A stretch of 64,000 nt of DNA, taken from NCBI RefSeq assembly GCF_949987515.2, contig NC_082688.1, positions 72,730,731 to 72,794,730 on the forward strand. Direction: 5' to 3'. Positions 46,340 to 58,335 of this stretch are shown here, piece after piece. Source of the stretch: Delphinus delphis. Its lineage: Eukaryota > Chordata > Mammalia > Artiodactyla > Delphinidae. How positions within the stretch are numbered: position 1 is the stretch's first letter; each line of letters begins with the position of its first letter. A program made the position numbers and the translations under genes. The notes under the pieces are model-generated. The model did no database searches. It was not told where the DNA came from and saw only the letters and a list, made by a program, of their open reading frames with translations.

Positions 46340-47017
46340 TTTTGTTTTTGTTTTTTTATAAATTTATTCTAGTTGACTGAAAGCGGTGGTCTCCATCCCC
46401 CATTTCTCTTCATAGCTTGGGACAGCATCAATGAATCTGTATTGGAGGCAGCCAGTTGGTTTTGTGCATGAAGTCTTTGCCCTGCCTTCATTTGGGGAGC
46501 AGCATGGTAGCTGAGCATCTCTTTGAGTAGACCTGTACTGTGAAGGATGAGTAGTGCTAAGTCTTGGACTAAACAGAGCATGACTCATATAAGCAGTATC
46601 AGAAGGGATAAAGCCTGAGGAGGGATAGTAGGACAGAATATCTGCTTTGCAATCCATATTCTTCACACTGGCAGGGGAGGTGTGTGATGAAGTGGATATG
46701 TTGAGTGGCAGCATAATGCTCCGTATTTCTGACAACTTTCCTGCTATTCATGGCTTGTCCCGTCCCTGTCAACTGTATGTGTAACTTGAAGACTTGCATG
46801 CTTATGTGTAGGCTAAGTTCCCTACGCTGGGTGCCTCTCAGTGCTGTAAACTCCTCTGTAAACCAAGAACCGGGGTCTCCCACTTCAAGTGGCTCTGGGG
46901 ATGAAAGTTATATCGTACACAAGAGGAGTAAGGGGGTTTCAAAATCATCTGTTTGGACCTTGAAATAGAAAAGTTGTCCACAGTTAGGAATTGAAAAGGA
47001 GTAGCAGCAGAAGACAT
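46340..47017 (-). pseudogene. Possible decayed retrocopy, product unknown
   Basis: On the minus strand, one frame opens at an ATG at 47017 (MSSAATPFQFLTVDN...) for 59 codons. It meets four stops between about 46840 and 46745, then is open again for 124 codons to a stop at 46364 (internal motif GFIPSDTAYMSHALFSPRLS). The middle part is open in another frame (46883-46599), as two compensating frameshifts would produce. Directly after the final stop comes AATAAA (about 46365-46358), then an A-rich tail aaaaaaacaaaaacaaaa. I do not recognise the protein, and no target-site duplication was found. It could be a retrocopy, part of an unknown repeat, or chance. Confidence 0.3.
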
Positions 47018-47462
47018 TCAAATCTTCCTTCCTAGTTATTTACTGTGAAATCTAACTCCATTCCTGGAGCAAAATTGATGGCATTTTAGGACTTTAGTGT
47101 TTTTCAGGTATCAATAAATTTCTGCTAGTGTCTCTTAGCCTCTCTAATAGCCAGGAGGACCAGTAATAAAACATAACAAAAGGTTTTAGTAGAAGAAATT
47201 AATATTTCCCTATATGATTTAGATACTTTTTAGGCATTCTTTTGATGTTCGACTTGAATAATCCATATTTTTCTGCAATTAATTTTTAGCCATTTTATTG
47301 TCAAATATAGCAAAATTAAACAAATGTTTAACTTGTTTGTCACAAAGTTATCTCCCTTTATATAAGCAATGTTAAGTAATTGAGCACTGCCAAGGTAGCA
47401 GAAGGCCCCCTCACAACTCTTCCCAATCATTAGCATGTCTCCTCCTAATATTAATCATTTCC

Positions 47463-47466
<4 letters not shown>
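47018..47466. other. No recognised gene or repeat
   Basis: AT-rich. No gene. Confidence 0.35.
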
Positions 47467-47494
<28 letters not shown>

Positions 47495-47686
47495 GCGGGA
47501 CGCGGGCCTCTCACTGTTGTGGCCTCTCCCGTTGCGGGGCACAGGCTCTGGACGCGCAGGCTCAGCGGCCATGGCTCACGGGCCCAGCCGCTCTGTGGCA
47601 TGTGGGATCTTCCCGGACCGGGGCACGAACCCGTGTCCCTTGCATCGGCAGGCGGACTCTAAACCACTGCGCCACCAGGGAAGCCC
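47467..47686 (-). mobile_element. CHR-2-type cetacean SINE
   Basis: Minus-strand copy with head gggcttccctggtggcgcag and a long A-tail (plus-strand T-run 47467-47494). Close to the other young copies in sequence. The right edge abuts an antisense L1. I could not define a convincing target-site duplication. Confidence 0.96.
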
Positions 47687-47689
47687 TAG

Positions 47690-48862
47690 TTTTACCTATT
47701 TTTTAAACTTATTTAAATGGAATTATACGGTATGTATTCTTTGATGTCTGGCTTATTTTTCTATATGTTACCTTTGTGAGGTTGACCTTGATGTCACATA
47801 TGACTGTTTATTATCATTGATGTATGCTATTCCTTCGTGTGATTATACATATTTTAAAAATCGTTTATACTGTTGGTTAACGTTTGGCATGTTTCTTGTT
47901 TTAGACTCTTACAAACAGTGTGGCAATGAACATTCTTATTTGCGTCCTGTGGTATACAATTGTACAAATTTCTGTTGGGTATATAATCAGGTGTGTAATT
48001 GCTAGGTAATAGAGTCTGCATATCTTCAACTTTATTAGGTGAGACCAAACCATTTTCCAAAGTGGTTGTACCAATTTTCATTCTCATCAGCAGAGGACAG
48101 CAGTATTTTCATGGGTTTGTTTCTGGGCTCTCTACACTGTTTTTCTATATGTCTTCCCAAATACCATACTTTTAAAATTACTGTAGCTTTAAAATAAGTT
48201 GCAACATTCGGTACAATAAGTCTATCAAATTTCTTAAAGATTATATTGGTTGTTCTGGACATTGGTATTTCCAAATACATTATGGAATCTACATGTCAAT
48301 ATATAAATACCCACACACAACCTGTTGAGATTTTGATTGGGATAGAATCTATAAATTAGCAGGAGAATTTATATCTTTACAGTATTGAATCTTCTATCAA
48401 TAAACATAGTTCATCATTCTGTTTATTAGGTCTTATTTCTGAATGTTTCATAATTCTCTGTGTAGAGGTATCATATATCTTTTGATGGATTAATTCCTAG
48501 TTATTTGAATTTTTGTGACGTTATCAATGACATCTTTTAATGTTTTATTTCTTAATACTTGATGTTGCTACATAGAAATGCAATCAGTGTTTACATGTTT
48601 GCATTATATCATGCAACTTTTGTAAACTCATTAATTTATGCTAATACTTTAGTTGTAGAATTTGCATATTTTTCTGTAAACACAGTTAAGTCATATGAAC
48701 AATGTTTTATTTTTCCTATTTCAACTCAAACAATAGGTTTGATTTATTTTACTTTGTGACTCTTTCAACATTTCACTATTAAATATAATGTTTTTGTAGG
48801 TTTTTTTGTATACCCTTTATCAATAAGGTGAATTCTTTCCAGTTTGCTTAGCATTTTTTTTC
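47690..48862 (-). mobile_element. Antisense L1, 3' region into ORF2
   Basis: 'ggaattatacggtatgtatt', 'ggcaatgaacattcttattt', 'ccattttccaaagtggttgt', 'gattgggatagaatctataa', 'attaattcctagttatttga' and 'ccctttatcaataaggtga' are consecutive antisense L1 blocks. Confidence 0.8.
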
Positions 48863-48864
48863 AT

Positions 48865-49410
48865 TCATTTAAAAATTAAAAAAACACATTGTGGTGAAAT
48901 ACAACTTAAAATTTACTATCATAACTTTTTAAAGTATACAGTTAAGTACATTCACATTGTTGTAGAACTATCACCACTATCCGTCTCCAGAGCTCTTTTC
49001 ATCCTTTAAAACTAAAACTCTGTACCAGTTAAACAGTAACTCCCCATATTCTCATTACCCCAAACCCGTGGCAGCCATTTTCTACTTTCTGTCTCTCTGA
49101 ATTTGACTACTCTAGGCTCCTCATAGAAGTGGAATGACAGAAAACTTGTCCTTTTGTGTCTGGTTCATCTCACTTAGCATCATGTCCTCAAGGTTCATCC
49201 ATGTTGTAGCATGAGTCAGAATTTCCTTCCTTTTTAAGGCTGAATAATATTCCATCATAGGTATATACCACATTTTGTTTATCCATTCATGTATGGACAG
49301 TTGGATTGCTTCCACCTTTTGGCTATTGTGAATAATGCTGCTATGAATGTGGATGTACAAATATCTGTGTTCCTGCTTTAAATTCTTCTGTGTATATATC
49401 CAGAGGTGAG
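48865..49410 (-). mobile_element. Antisense L1 3' end, second copy
   Basis: Restarts at the L1 3' end: 'ttgtggtgaaatacaactta', 'ctctgaatttgactactcta', 'ctcacttagcatcatgtcct', 'aataatattccatcataggt' and 'tgaataatgctgctatgaat'. Less diverged than the neighbouring copy. The antisense translation contains MWYIPMMEYYSALKRKEILT, the L1 ORF2 phrase. Confidence 0.88.
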
Positions 49411-49529
49411 GCTACTGAGAAAACCTTGTGTCTGTGCCATGGTGTAATTTGAAGACCCTAAAGCAGAGCACTCAGGCCAGCCAGGGACACTTAGAACAAG
49501 CATCAGAGTGGATTTAGGTACAAATTCTG

Positions 49530-49850
49530 ATTTCCAAAGTTGGTCAAAGGGTACAAACTTTCAGCTATAAGGTGAATAAGTTCTCAGGATCTAATATACA
49601 GCGTGGTGACTATAGTTAATAATACTGTACTGTATACTTGAAATTTCCTAGTAGAGTAGATCTTAAGTTCTTACCATACACATAAAAAGGTAATAATAAC
49701 CATGTGAGGTAATGGATGTATTAATTAGCTTGATTTTGGTAGTCATTTCACACATACATAAATCAAACCATCACATTGTACACATTAAATATATATAATT
49801 TTATTTGTCAGTTACACCTCAATAAATCTGAGGGAAAAAACCCCCAAAAG
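49530..49850 (+). mobile_element. Sense L1 3' UTR end
   Basis: 'gttggtcaaagggtacaaac', 'gcgtggtgactatagttaat', 'gtgaggtaatggatgtatta', 'catcacattgtacacattaa' and 'cagttacacctcaataaatc' are the end of a sense L1MA/MB-type 3' UTR, opposite to the two L1 pieces on its left. Confidence 0.85.
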
Positions 49851-51495
49851 CTGTTTTGTTTTGTCACTTGACCTGGTAGATCCAGTTTTTCTCTGGGTTC
49901 ACTCCAGGTCCTTTGTCTCCATCTCATGTCCAAATATCACTCACAGAAATGTCCATATTTGGAGGTTGGGGAAGGGTTTAGTTCTTCAAATAGACTGTGG
50001 GCTAGTGGTAGTGGGGAAAAAGAAGGTTGGATCAAATGGCAGGTGAGTATCTTACTTAGCATTGGAAAATGATAAATATAAGCCAGATATAGCTCTGATA
50101 ATGTCTATGTTTCTTCTACTCAATTGCCATGGTTGAATCTTATAAGGATATTCCCCTTCCCAGTGAAAAATTGTACTGCCTGGATGAAGGGAAGTAAGCA
50201 GTGCCTGGGCTAGGGAGGAGATGAGTGGCATCCTTGGATTGCATTTGGAGTCCACAGGTATTGCCAAGGGACAGTCAGACAGAGCTTATCAACTACATTA
50301 AAAAAAAATGAATCTAACCTTTCATTCATCAAACAGAACCCTATATAAATGTCACTGAGCATCAACATTCAATTAACATTGTGGCTTATTCATCAGTTAG
50401 GGATATATAGTGTAAGGACTCCTGTGGCTCCTGAAAAATAATTGTAAATACCTTCGTTCAGCTGTCTTTAGGTGGAGATGCCTCACCTGCTATATGTCAA
50501 GCATCTTTCATTCAATCTTTACTTTAGACATTTATCATATAGTCCCTGGGTAACATGCTGGTAGGGTCTCACACTGGGTCATTGTGCATCAATATTCCAA
50601 CAAAGAGTCAACCCCTGGGAACCTAGAACTGACCACCCATACCCTCATGCCCCACAAAAAAAAAATCAAGGATAAATAGAGTTGTTCTGTGCTTCTTAGT
50701 GTGTATAGTATATTGTTTACAAATAAACGTTTGTTAGAGGGGGAAAAAGTAGTTATACTTTTCTGATGCGTCTGCATTCAGCCCTTCCTCAGGGTGTACT
50801 TTTAATTCTGCAGCCAGGGTATTAGCAATATTAAACTGAAAATGTCACAGAATGTCAAATCTGAAAATGTCACTGGGAAAGGGGAAAAAAAAGATGGTGA
50901 CCCTGTACCATCCACAGATGAAATAAATATGCCTCCCTGGTATTGTACAGTGGTTTTTTTTAGTGGGTATAATTTTATACGTTTTGCATCCTATTAATTT
51001 TCATGGCATCAATGGAGAAATATTAGAACAGCGAGATTGCTGAAGACAAATTAACTCATCAATTACATGTATGGGACAGTGGAGACTGAGTTTATTTCAC
51101 CATTTCGAATTGCAATAAAACTGTAATTACTAACTCGTGGAATCTTCATGGAAATCTGCATTCATTACCACTTTATTTGAAGTCAGTGACTGCTGTATAC
51201 TTAACTTTCCTCTATTATCTACTACGAAGTAGAAATAGTAGAAGGCAGTTTAGAATTAAAGCAGCTGTCTTACTCATTCCCCACAGAAACATTTTTGTAA
51301 TCATCCAAACTAAATTTTGCCCATGAAACCAGTGCGATTAGTTTGTATTTAAATAGTGCAGAAAATGGAAAATGAATATATTGTTTGTTCAAGGACACAA
51401 TTCTCCATTTCTAACTCTCTGCTACTCTTCCCTCTTCCATCTTTTCTGTACATACTCAAGTACAGCACGAAGAGAGTTGTTTCTTTCAGGAAGAA
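49851..51495. other. No recognised gene or repeat
   Basis: Unique-looking sequence. Small open frames on both strands, none with a recognised domain. Confidence 0.35.
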
Positions 51496-51499
51496 TGGC

Positions 51500-51720
51500 A
51501 AAGGGGAAAAATGAAGCCAGAAGATTTAGGTTCAAATTCTGTCCGTGCCATTTTCTGGCTTTATGGTTTTGAGCAAGTTATTTTACTTCTTTGAAATTCA
51601 CTCTCTTCATTTGTAAAATGAGGGTTATAATGCCAGCCTTCTAAGGTTTATGTGAACATTAAGTGAACTAATATATGCAAATGCCCCTAGTGTAGCACCC
51701 AGCATTTTAATGTTGGTTTC
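51500..51720 (+). mobile_element. MIR SINE
   Basis: 'aagatttaggttcaaattct', 'gttttgagcaagttatttta', 'ttcatttgtaaaatgagggt' and 'tgtagcacccagcattttaa' match MIR in order. Confidence 0.88.
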
Positions 51721-52795
51721 TCGTCTTTTAAAGAAAACTAGAAATTATAGGCATTACATACTGTGTCATGATTTATGGAGCAAATTGAATTTCCTTGACG
51801 GTTTTGTATCTAGAAGGATCAAAGCTGCATTTATTATGCATAGACCATTTATTTTTGTTTTTGTATCTTTAAAATGGTTGAAAAGTGAAGTTCTATATAA
51901 AATGAAACTGATCTTTTAACCGTATATTTTTTATTTGCCACTATGAATTAATTAAGTCTGAAAGCCATCATTTAAATGTTATTTTTATTTCTTCAGTCAG
52001 TAACTGACACCTGGGAAATGATAGATCACAGATGTAAGGAAGGGGTCATATAGGGGCCGAAATCACCTGCATTTTATTTTGGGATCAGTGATGCTCCTCA
52101 AAAGTCTGTTTCTGTCAACTGCAGTTTTCTGATGTATGTGCATAAAGAAGCAAAGGAAACAAGTGTCAGTGGTGTAGGCACTATCTGATTGAGGAACAGA
52201 GGATATAAAGCTTGCTCTCTGATCTTAGCGAAAAAAGGAACACAAAGACTTGGGATAGGGACTAGTTAAAAACATAAAATGTAAGCAGAATAAATCTTTT
52301 AAACAATTTAAAAGTAGTGAGGGAGCTTAGTTGGTAGTTCTAAAATTTCAGCCACAAGCAGCATTAAGTATGTTTAATCTCAGCTCTGCCTGTCAGACTA
52401 ACTTTACATTGTGCTGATTTCTGAAGCTATCAGTACTCAGTTAAACAGTTAAGTAAGCACAGGTAGGAATAAAACTAAATTCTGTGCATTTGCTACCATT
52501 TACTTGGTTGTTTCTGGGCATCTTTCCATACCCCTTAAAGGTGTAGATGTTGCCCCTGAATCATGTCAGCCTGGGAAAATGAACTGATTACTTCTTAAAC
52601 TGATCTGGCCAATTACACATGTGCTCCATGGGCTTGAATTGATCAGCGTATATGCAGCTCAACATTTGTGTTGCTGGCCAGAACCCATTGAGCAAAAGCC
52701 ATGCCTCCGATGTCAGCTGCTTGGGCTGAGTCTACTGACCAGTGCCAATATATGGCAATATAGCATGGAAAAGAAACATCGAAACATTTGGGGGA
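51721..52795. other. No recognised gene or repeat
   Basis: Unique-looking. No gene. Confidence 0.35.
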
Positions 52796-52799
52796 CTTG

Positions 52800-52942
52800 A
52801 TGATCTTTAAGACACCTTCCAGGTAATAATTACTCTCTACAAAACTGATAAGGTTTAAATGAGTGAATACATGTAGGGCTCTTCTAAGAGCTCCTGCCAC
52901 ATAATAAGCCCTTAATCAACATAAGATATTATTATTATTACT
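52800..52942 (+). mobile_element. MIR 3' half
   Basis: 'aggtttaaatgagtgaatac', 'atgtagggctcttctaagag' and 'cacataataagcccttaatc' followed by 'attattattattac' are the MIR 3' end. Confidence 0.75.
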
Positions 52943-53799
52943 CTTTTTTACTGTTTGTATAGTAAAACTAGGATACAATTGCCAATTAGAGAGTGATGTT
53001 GTATCTGCATGCAGAAAACAAAGGAAAGGTGAATGCAGCTGTTGATGATATCCAATTGAACATCTCAAGTGAGAAAGCCCATGCTCTCACCTTACTTAGT
53101 ATTGATTAGTCACAGCTTACCTGTTGATATGTACAATCCGTTATGATGCTAAGAAAAAAAGTGTTTAGTGAAAAAAATGGTTACATCATTTATAAATTGA
53201 TATCAGTTAGCTCTCTTGATTAAAATACACATTTTCAATATAAACTCAATATAGAAGATACAGCAAAGATCATTTTTATTCTAATTCTTTTCAATTCCAA
53301 GAACCTGTTGCATATTGTAAACCTGTTGGTCCAAGATATTGGAACGAATTCATAGAATTTTATTCAGCAATGTTTATAGTTTATACCTAAGCTGATCTAA
53401 GATGTTCTTTTCCTGCCATTATCTGTTATACCATCTCTGGCCCTTGCTCAACTTGCCTTCTCTGAATATTCTGAATTATATTGATAAGATTCAAGGAAAA
53501 TAGGAGGATAGTTAATGGTAAGGGTTTGTTTAAAAAAAACAAAGTTAGTGCATTGTGAGCAAATGAAAGTGAATTTGATTTTTTCAGAAATGTAAAGCCA
53601 TGCTGTCTGGCTCCTGCTTTGGTCATCCTTGGCAATATAGTGTTAGAATATTGACTGCTGTGTCAGCATATAGGAAAACCTTGTTGACAGCACTTATTTT
53701 TCAGTGTTTTAAATGTAAATAAGAACCTTAGCATCTCAAATTATCTGCTATATTCATTTTCCCCTTTCTTCTTGAATTTACTCTGTTGGCTTGTGCATT
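52943..53799. other. No recognised gene or repeat
   Basis: AT-rich. No gene. Confidence 0.35.
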
Positions 53800-54485
53800 C
53801 CTGAACTACTTCTACTTTCCTGCTTTCTCTATCATCTCCTTCTAAATGCAGGCCTTTCCCAAGGTTCTTTCTTTAAGCTTCCTTTGCTTCCCCCTCCCAA
53901 ACTCATAGATCTGGCTCAGTAGGTATTCTCTTTTATACATGGATAATTTCCAGCTCACTTTGACATATGTCCCTTGACCTAGCATCAAATTGCCTCCAAG
54001 ATATCTTTCCTTAGATAAAATATCAGCCAATTATACTCAACATGTAACACATGAGTGTTTTTATCCAGTACCACCATTTTCTTCGGGTAATCCAGTTCTT
54101 GGCAATGGTACTCCTTTTCTTCCAGGTGCTAAAAAAGAATGCTGACTCCCTGCATCCAGTAATTTTGACTTAACCCTGCATCTAGTAATTTTGACTTAAC
54201 CCTACATCTGATCAGATTCTTTGACCTATGGGATTTCTCCTTTATTCTCACTTTTACGTTTTCACTACCATCACTCTAATTCAGGCCACAATACTTATAG
54301 CCGAAGTGGCTACAGCGACATTCAAGCTGCACCCCATTTCTAGTTTCTGTCCATCTTAACTGCTGCAAAATTAGACTGAGACTTTGGTCACACTCCTTTA
54401 AAAGCTGCTTTCTATGGCTTCTTTAATAGATTACTCATATATTTTTTCATTTATGGCCCTTATTTTCCATCTATACCTACCATAT
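53800..54485 (+). mobile_element. L2 LINE fragment, sense (probable)
   Basis: Phrases in L2 order: 'ctcataga'/'ctggctcagtag' near 53905, 'aattcaggccacaatactta' at 54281-54300 (consensus ggtccaagccaccatcatc), 'aactgctgcaaaattagact', 'ggtcacactcctttaaaagc' and 'tgctttctatggcttcttta'. Diverged. Contains a 26-bp tandem duplication. Confidence 0.55.
54151..54202. repeat. 26-bp tandem duplication
   Basis: Two adjacent copies of a unit starting tgcat[c/t]tagtaatttt/tgcatccagtaatttt and ending gacttaaccc, differing at one base. Confidence 0.95.
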
Positions 54486-54494
54486 GCTCTAAAA

Positions 54495-54715
54495 CGGGGG
54501 TTGGCAAACTACCTAGGGCCAAATTTGTGTTGCCACCTGTTTCTGTAAGTAAAGTTTTATTGGAACATAGCCAGTTCCACTCATTTACCTATTGTCTCTG
54601 GCTGCTTTCATGCTAAAATGGCAGAGTTGAGTAGTTGTGACAGAGACTGTGTGGTCCATGCAGCCACAGATATTTACTTTCTGGCCTTCTACAGATAAAG
54701 CTTTCTGACCCCTTC
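54495..54715. mobile_element. hAT-type MITE, second copy
   Basis: 'gggggttggcaaactaccta', 'tgtttctgtaagtaaagttt', 'tattggaacatagccagttc', 'gcagagttgagtagttgtga' and 'cagagactgtgtggtccatg' match the element at 33025-33240 and are better preserved. Confidence 0.85.
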
Positions 54716-54734
54716 TCTAAACCAGTGCTTTTAC

Positions 54735-54850
54735 AAGTTTAATAATTTAGTATGTCTTAGGTTAGACCTATGATTCTGAATTTCTAACAAGCTCCCATGA
54801 TGCAAATGCTCTTGGACTACAGATCATACTTTGAGAAGCAAAGCTCTAGA
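54735..54850. mobile_element. MER5A-type hAT MITE fragment
   Basis: 'gattctgaatttctaacaag', 'ctcccatgatgcaaatgctc' and 'catactttgagaagc' match the second half of MER5A. Confidence 0.75.
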
Positions 54851-55560
54851 GCAAATTTACCTCATAAAATATTCACAGAGAGAAAGTATCTATGGTTTCA
54901 TGACCAAATCAGATTGTAAGTTCACCTCGGAGCTTCATGGTACATGTACATATTAATATACTAAGTTTAAGAATCTCTGACATAAAAACAAGCAGAAAAA
55001 TAAAGCAAAATGAAACAAAACACAAAACATGAACAGTTGGTCACCTTATGAGTTCTGTCCCTTCTAAAACTGGCAAAATCTGTCCTTCCTTTGGTTCATT
55101 TCTAATGTTCCCTCTTTAACAAGGGTAATAACAGTTCAACCTTCCTCATATTTTTAGGTATTCTTCCTCTTTTACACTACAACTGGCCATATTAAATGGT
55201 CAATAAATTTATATATAGTTAGAATTAAATTGAGTCTGTAAAAAATAGACTCAAAACAGATATGATACTTAATAGTTGGTAGTAAGGTATATGTACCCAA
55301 AAAGATTTTAAAGTAATTTACTTGAGGGAACAGTCTTAGGTATGACTTGATAAATTTAACTTAAAAATATTTTGTGTGTAGTTCCGACATTTATCTGATA
55401 TCATGCTTCTCTCTTGGTCGTTGTATTCTGAGTCTACATGACAACTTCAAAATACTGTGAAGAGAGAGAGATTTGGAGACAGAGGTGATTTATTTTTAGG
55501 GTGTGTGTTTTATTATTTATTTTATTATTAATTAATCAAAACCATTATTTCTCACTTGAA
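54851..55560. other. No recognised gene or repeat
   Basis: AT-rich unique-looking sequence with a small TTTATTA patch near 55511-55535. Confidence 0.35.
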
Positions 55561-55564
55561 GTCA

Positions 55565-55990
55565 GAGATCTGGCTCCTCCTAGTCTTCAGGTTACTCCCC
55601 TCCCCTCTGAGGCTGTGCTCCAGCTCTCCTGAGCTAACTGCTTGCTCTTTCTCACTCCCAGGTCTCTGCACATGCTGCTCTCTCTGCCTGGAATACTCTT
55701 CTCTCTGCTTCAGTTGTCTTGTCTGCTTAACTCTTCAACCTTTTGCTTCCAGCCTAGGTGTTTTTACACAAGAAAAGCCTTTTCTGATCCTCATATCTGG
55801 GTTTAGAACTCTGCCTCTGTGCATTCCAAACAGTCTGTGATCACCTATGTCATGGGTCCTGTCATATGGTATTGAGGATTCTTCACTGTGTCTCCATTTC
55901 CTTCACAAGACTAGAACTAAGCTATGGACAACAATTGTCTGGTTCACCATTGTATTTTAAGTGAAACACAGGTTTAACAAGCGTTTGTTA
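55565..55990 (+). mobile_element. L2 3' region, sense
   Basis: 'gtctctgcacatgctgctct', 'ctctgcctggaatactcttc', 'gatcacctatgtcatgggtc' and 'agactagaactaagctatgg' are strongly L2-like. The 94-codon open frame at 55556-55840 lies inside this repeat. Confidence 0.8.
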
Positions 55991-56610
55991 AACAGATTCT
56001 GATTGTTTCCATTTGAAGTGAGTTGGGCTGGGAGGCTTTATTCTTGCCAAGGTTTTCTTCTCTGGATTCAGGTATGTTGTAGAAACCTGAAGCCTGCTAA
56101 TATTTTCCTGTGTCCTGTGCTGGAATCTAGATTTAGAGATCCTTAATTTAACAGGTAAAGTTCTGAATTAGTAGTGATCTGTGAGGCATGTCTCTCAGGG
56201 CCTCTCACTAGAATCTAGAGTTCCAGAGAGGATGCTGTAATTTCCGGGGTCTTTGAGACTGTAGGAGAACATTGGAATTCATACTGTAGGCTGAATGGCC
56301 CTTGTTTTCTAGACTACTGTTCATCTTGGGCATTTAAAAAAAATGCAAGTAATGGTTATGAACCCACCTTTGGATAAGCACTTGAGGTCATGGAGAGTAT
56401 CTGTAATGCAGAGAGAATAGTGGCAACCGAATATCTATAATGAGCTTCAGTATTCTGATGTCTTTATCAGTGGCATTCCATAATCATTTAAGGATGGTGC
56501 CGTGTAAAAAGTATGTATCTCCATCTATTGACACTGTGTACAGTGGAAGCCTATAACCGTGCATCTGTATCTGCCACAGGTATGCTGATATTTATATCCT
56601 ATCAATTCCA
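55991..56610. other. No recognised gene or repeat
   Basis: Unique-looking. No gene. Confidence 0.35.
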
Positions 56611-56622
56611 CCCATTTTTATT

Positions 56623-56843
56623 TATTTATTTATTATTATTAGTTTTTTGCGGTACACGGGCCTCTCACTGTTTTGGCCTCTCCCGTTGTGGAGCACAGGC
56701 TCCGGATGCACAGGCTCAGCGGCCGTGGCTCACGGGCCCAGCTGCTCTGCGGCATGTGGGATCTTCCCGGACCGGGGCACGAACCCGTGTCCCCTGCATC
56801 GGCAGGCGGATTCTCAACCACTGCGCCACCAGGGAAGCCCCCG
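56623..56843 (-). mobile_element. CHR-2-type cetacean SINE
   Basis: Minus-strand copy with head gggcttccctggtggcgcag. Target-site duplication 'cccatttttatt' is exact at 56611-56622 and 56844-56855. Its tail is TTTA/TTA-structured instead of pure T. Open frames of up to 164 codons run through it on the plus strand because the SINE is GC-rich and stop-poor. Confidence 0.97.
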
Positions 56844-57115
56844 CCCATTTTTATTGGATTACTAATCACATTGCTAAATATTATTCTCATATATCTCCCA
56901 CAAGCCGCCTTACCCTTTTAGTGTGTTCTACTAATTCTGTAGAAGAGACTAGGCACTCAGCCATTTTCCTTTTATTGCACAGATTTGGATCTCACATATC
57001 ATTGTGATGGATATAACCGTTTGTCTTTTCAATAAATTCCCCACAAATATTTTATGGTCTGAATTCAATACTGTTAAGAGCTTTCAGTTTCTGAAGTCCT
57101 GCCCTGCTCTTTCTT

Positions 57116-57331
57116 TCTTTCTTTTTTTTTTTTTTTTTTGCGGTTTGCGGGCCTCTCACTGTTGTGGCTTCTCCTGTTGCAGAGCACAGGCTCTGGACGC
57201 GCAGGCTCAGCGGCCATGGCTCATGGGCCTAGCCACTCCGCGGCATGTGGGATCTTCCCGGACTGGGGCACGAACCTGTGTCCCCTGCATTGACAAGCAG
57301 ACTCTCAACCACTGCACCACCAGGGAAGCCC
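57116..57331 (-). mobile_element. CHR-2-type cetacean SINE
   Basis: Minus-strand copy 270 bp downstream of the previous one, same orientation. Target-site duplication 'cctgctctttctt' at 57103-57115 and 57332-57344 is exact. Slightly more CpG decay than its neighbour (for example gcaccac for gcgccac). Confidence 0.97.
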
Positions 57332-57459
57332 CCTGCTCTTTCTTAAACACAGTAATCAATAGGCCTTGTGTCACTGAGTCATCTTCTTTCTTAATTTATA
57401 GAACTGAGTTGATAACTGTTGCCAAAGTCTTCTGTTAAGACCTAAATTCTGTGATAAAT
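57332..57459. other. Short unique spacer
   Basis: No feature seen. Confidence 0.35.
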
Positions 57460-57760
57460 CCATTTGTACCAATAATAGTCACATTCTTTGAGTGCTGTCT
57501 TTCTTTAGTCACTCTATGCTTGTATTGCCACTTATTTATACCACACCTTTCAAAAACTGTTTGATCTAAAGTTTCAATTTATGGTTCTACTTGTCACAAT
57601 TTGTCATATTTTGATAATCATTTGTTTAATCCCTTGCTAGGATTAGACTCCCATGAAGGTAGAGAGGTGTTTCTTCATTGTATTCCCAGTTAACAACAGG
57701 AAATTATAGGTACTCAGTGTTTCAGGGAAAAAAAAATTGGTGAATGGATGAAGCCTGATT
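57460..57760 (+). mobile_element. L2 3' end, sense
   Basis: 'cacttatttataccacacct', 'ttagactcccatgaaggtag' and 'ttcattgtattcccagttaa' followed by 'tggtgaatggatgaa' follow L2 to its TGAA-type tail. Confidence 0.65.
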
Positions 57761-58145
57761 TAATGTTTGCAGGTATGAGGTGAGCAATGAGGTAGCATTC
57801 TATGGGAATGAGGTAGTTCAGGTTATTTTGATAAACTGGTACATTTAAAAAAAATTGGTCTGCTCTTGGTGGAATTTCAGAAGTGATACTTAAAGGATCC
57901 TTGACACTGTTTGGTTACTTCAGCATTGTTTGTATCTCTTATCAAGACAATGCTAAATCTTCATCCCCCAGTCCAATCATTTTTTCTGACTTTAATGTTA
58001 ATTTTTCTCTTTAACACATTGATTTCAGAAAGTCCCTTTTCCTTCACATTCCATATCTGTTGCTTTTTTTATAAAAGGAAGTAGATAGGTTGGCTTCATT
58101 TTTCTCTTTCTCACAAACTAATTGCCATATGATTTATATAAGATA
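57761..58145. other. No recognised gene or repeat
   Basis: No feature seen. Confidence 0.35.
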
Positions 58146-58149
58146 AGAA

Positions 58150-58335
58150 ACCTTATTACTACTACTAGTAGTACATAGGTGATGAATTATTTTTAGTTAA
58201 CTGGTATTAGCACTCTGCTAAATATTTTACACACATACTCACTTAATTCACCCTATACCTAGTTTACAGAGAAGAAAAATAAGGTTACATTGCTCAGAAC
58301 TCAAGGCAAAACTGGAACTCAAGTCCACTGAAACA
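58150..58335 (-). mobile_element. MIR SINE, antisense
   Basis: 'attagcactctgctaaatat', 'cttaattcaccctataccta', 'gtttacagagaagaaaaata' and 'aactggaactcaagtccact' are antisense MIR. Confidence 0.72.

Noticed and set aside
56513..57007. 164-codon plus-strand open frame, longest in the window
   Set aside because: Its centre is the antisense of a GC-rich CHR-2 SINE, which lacks stops in several frames. The same peptide pieces recur at the other SINE copies.
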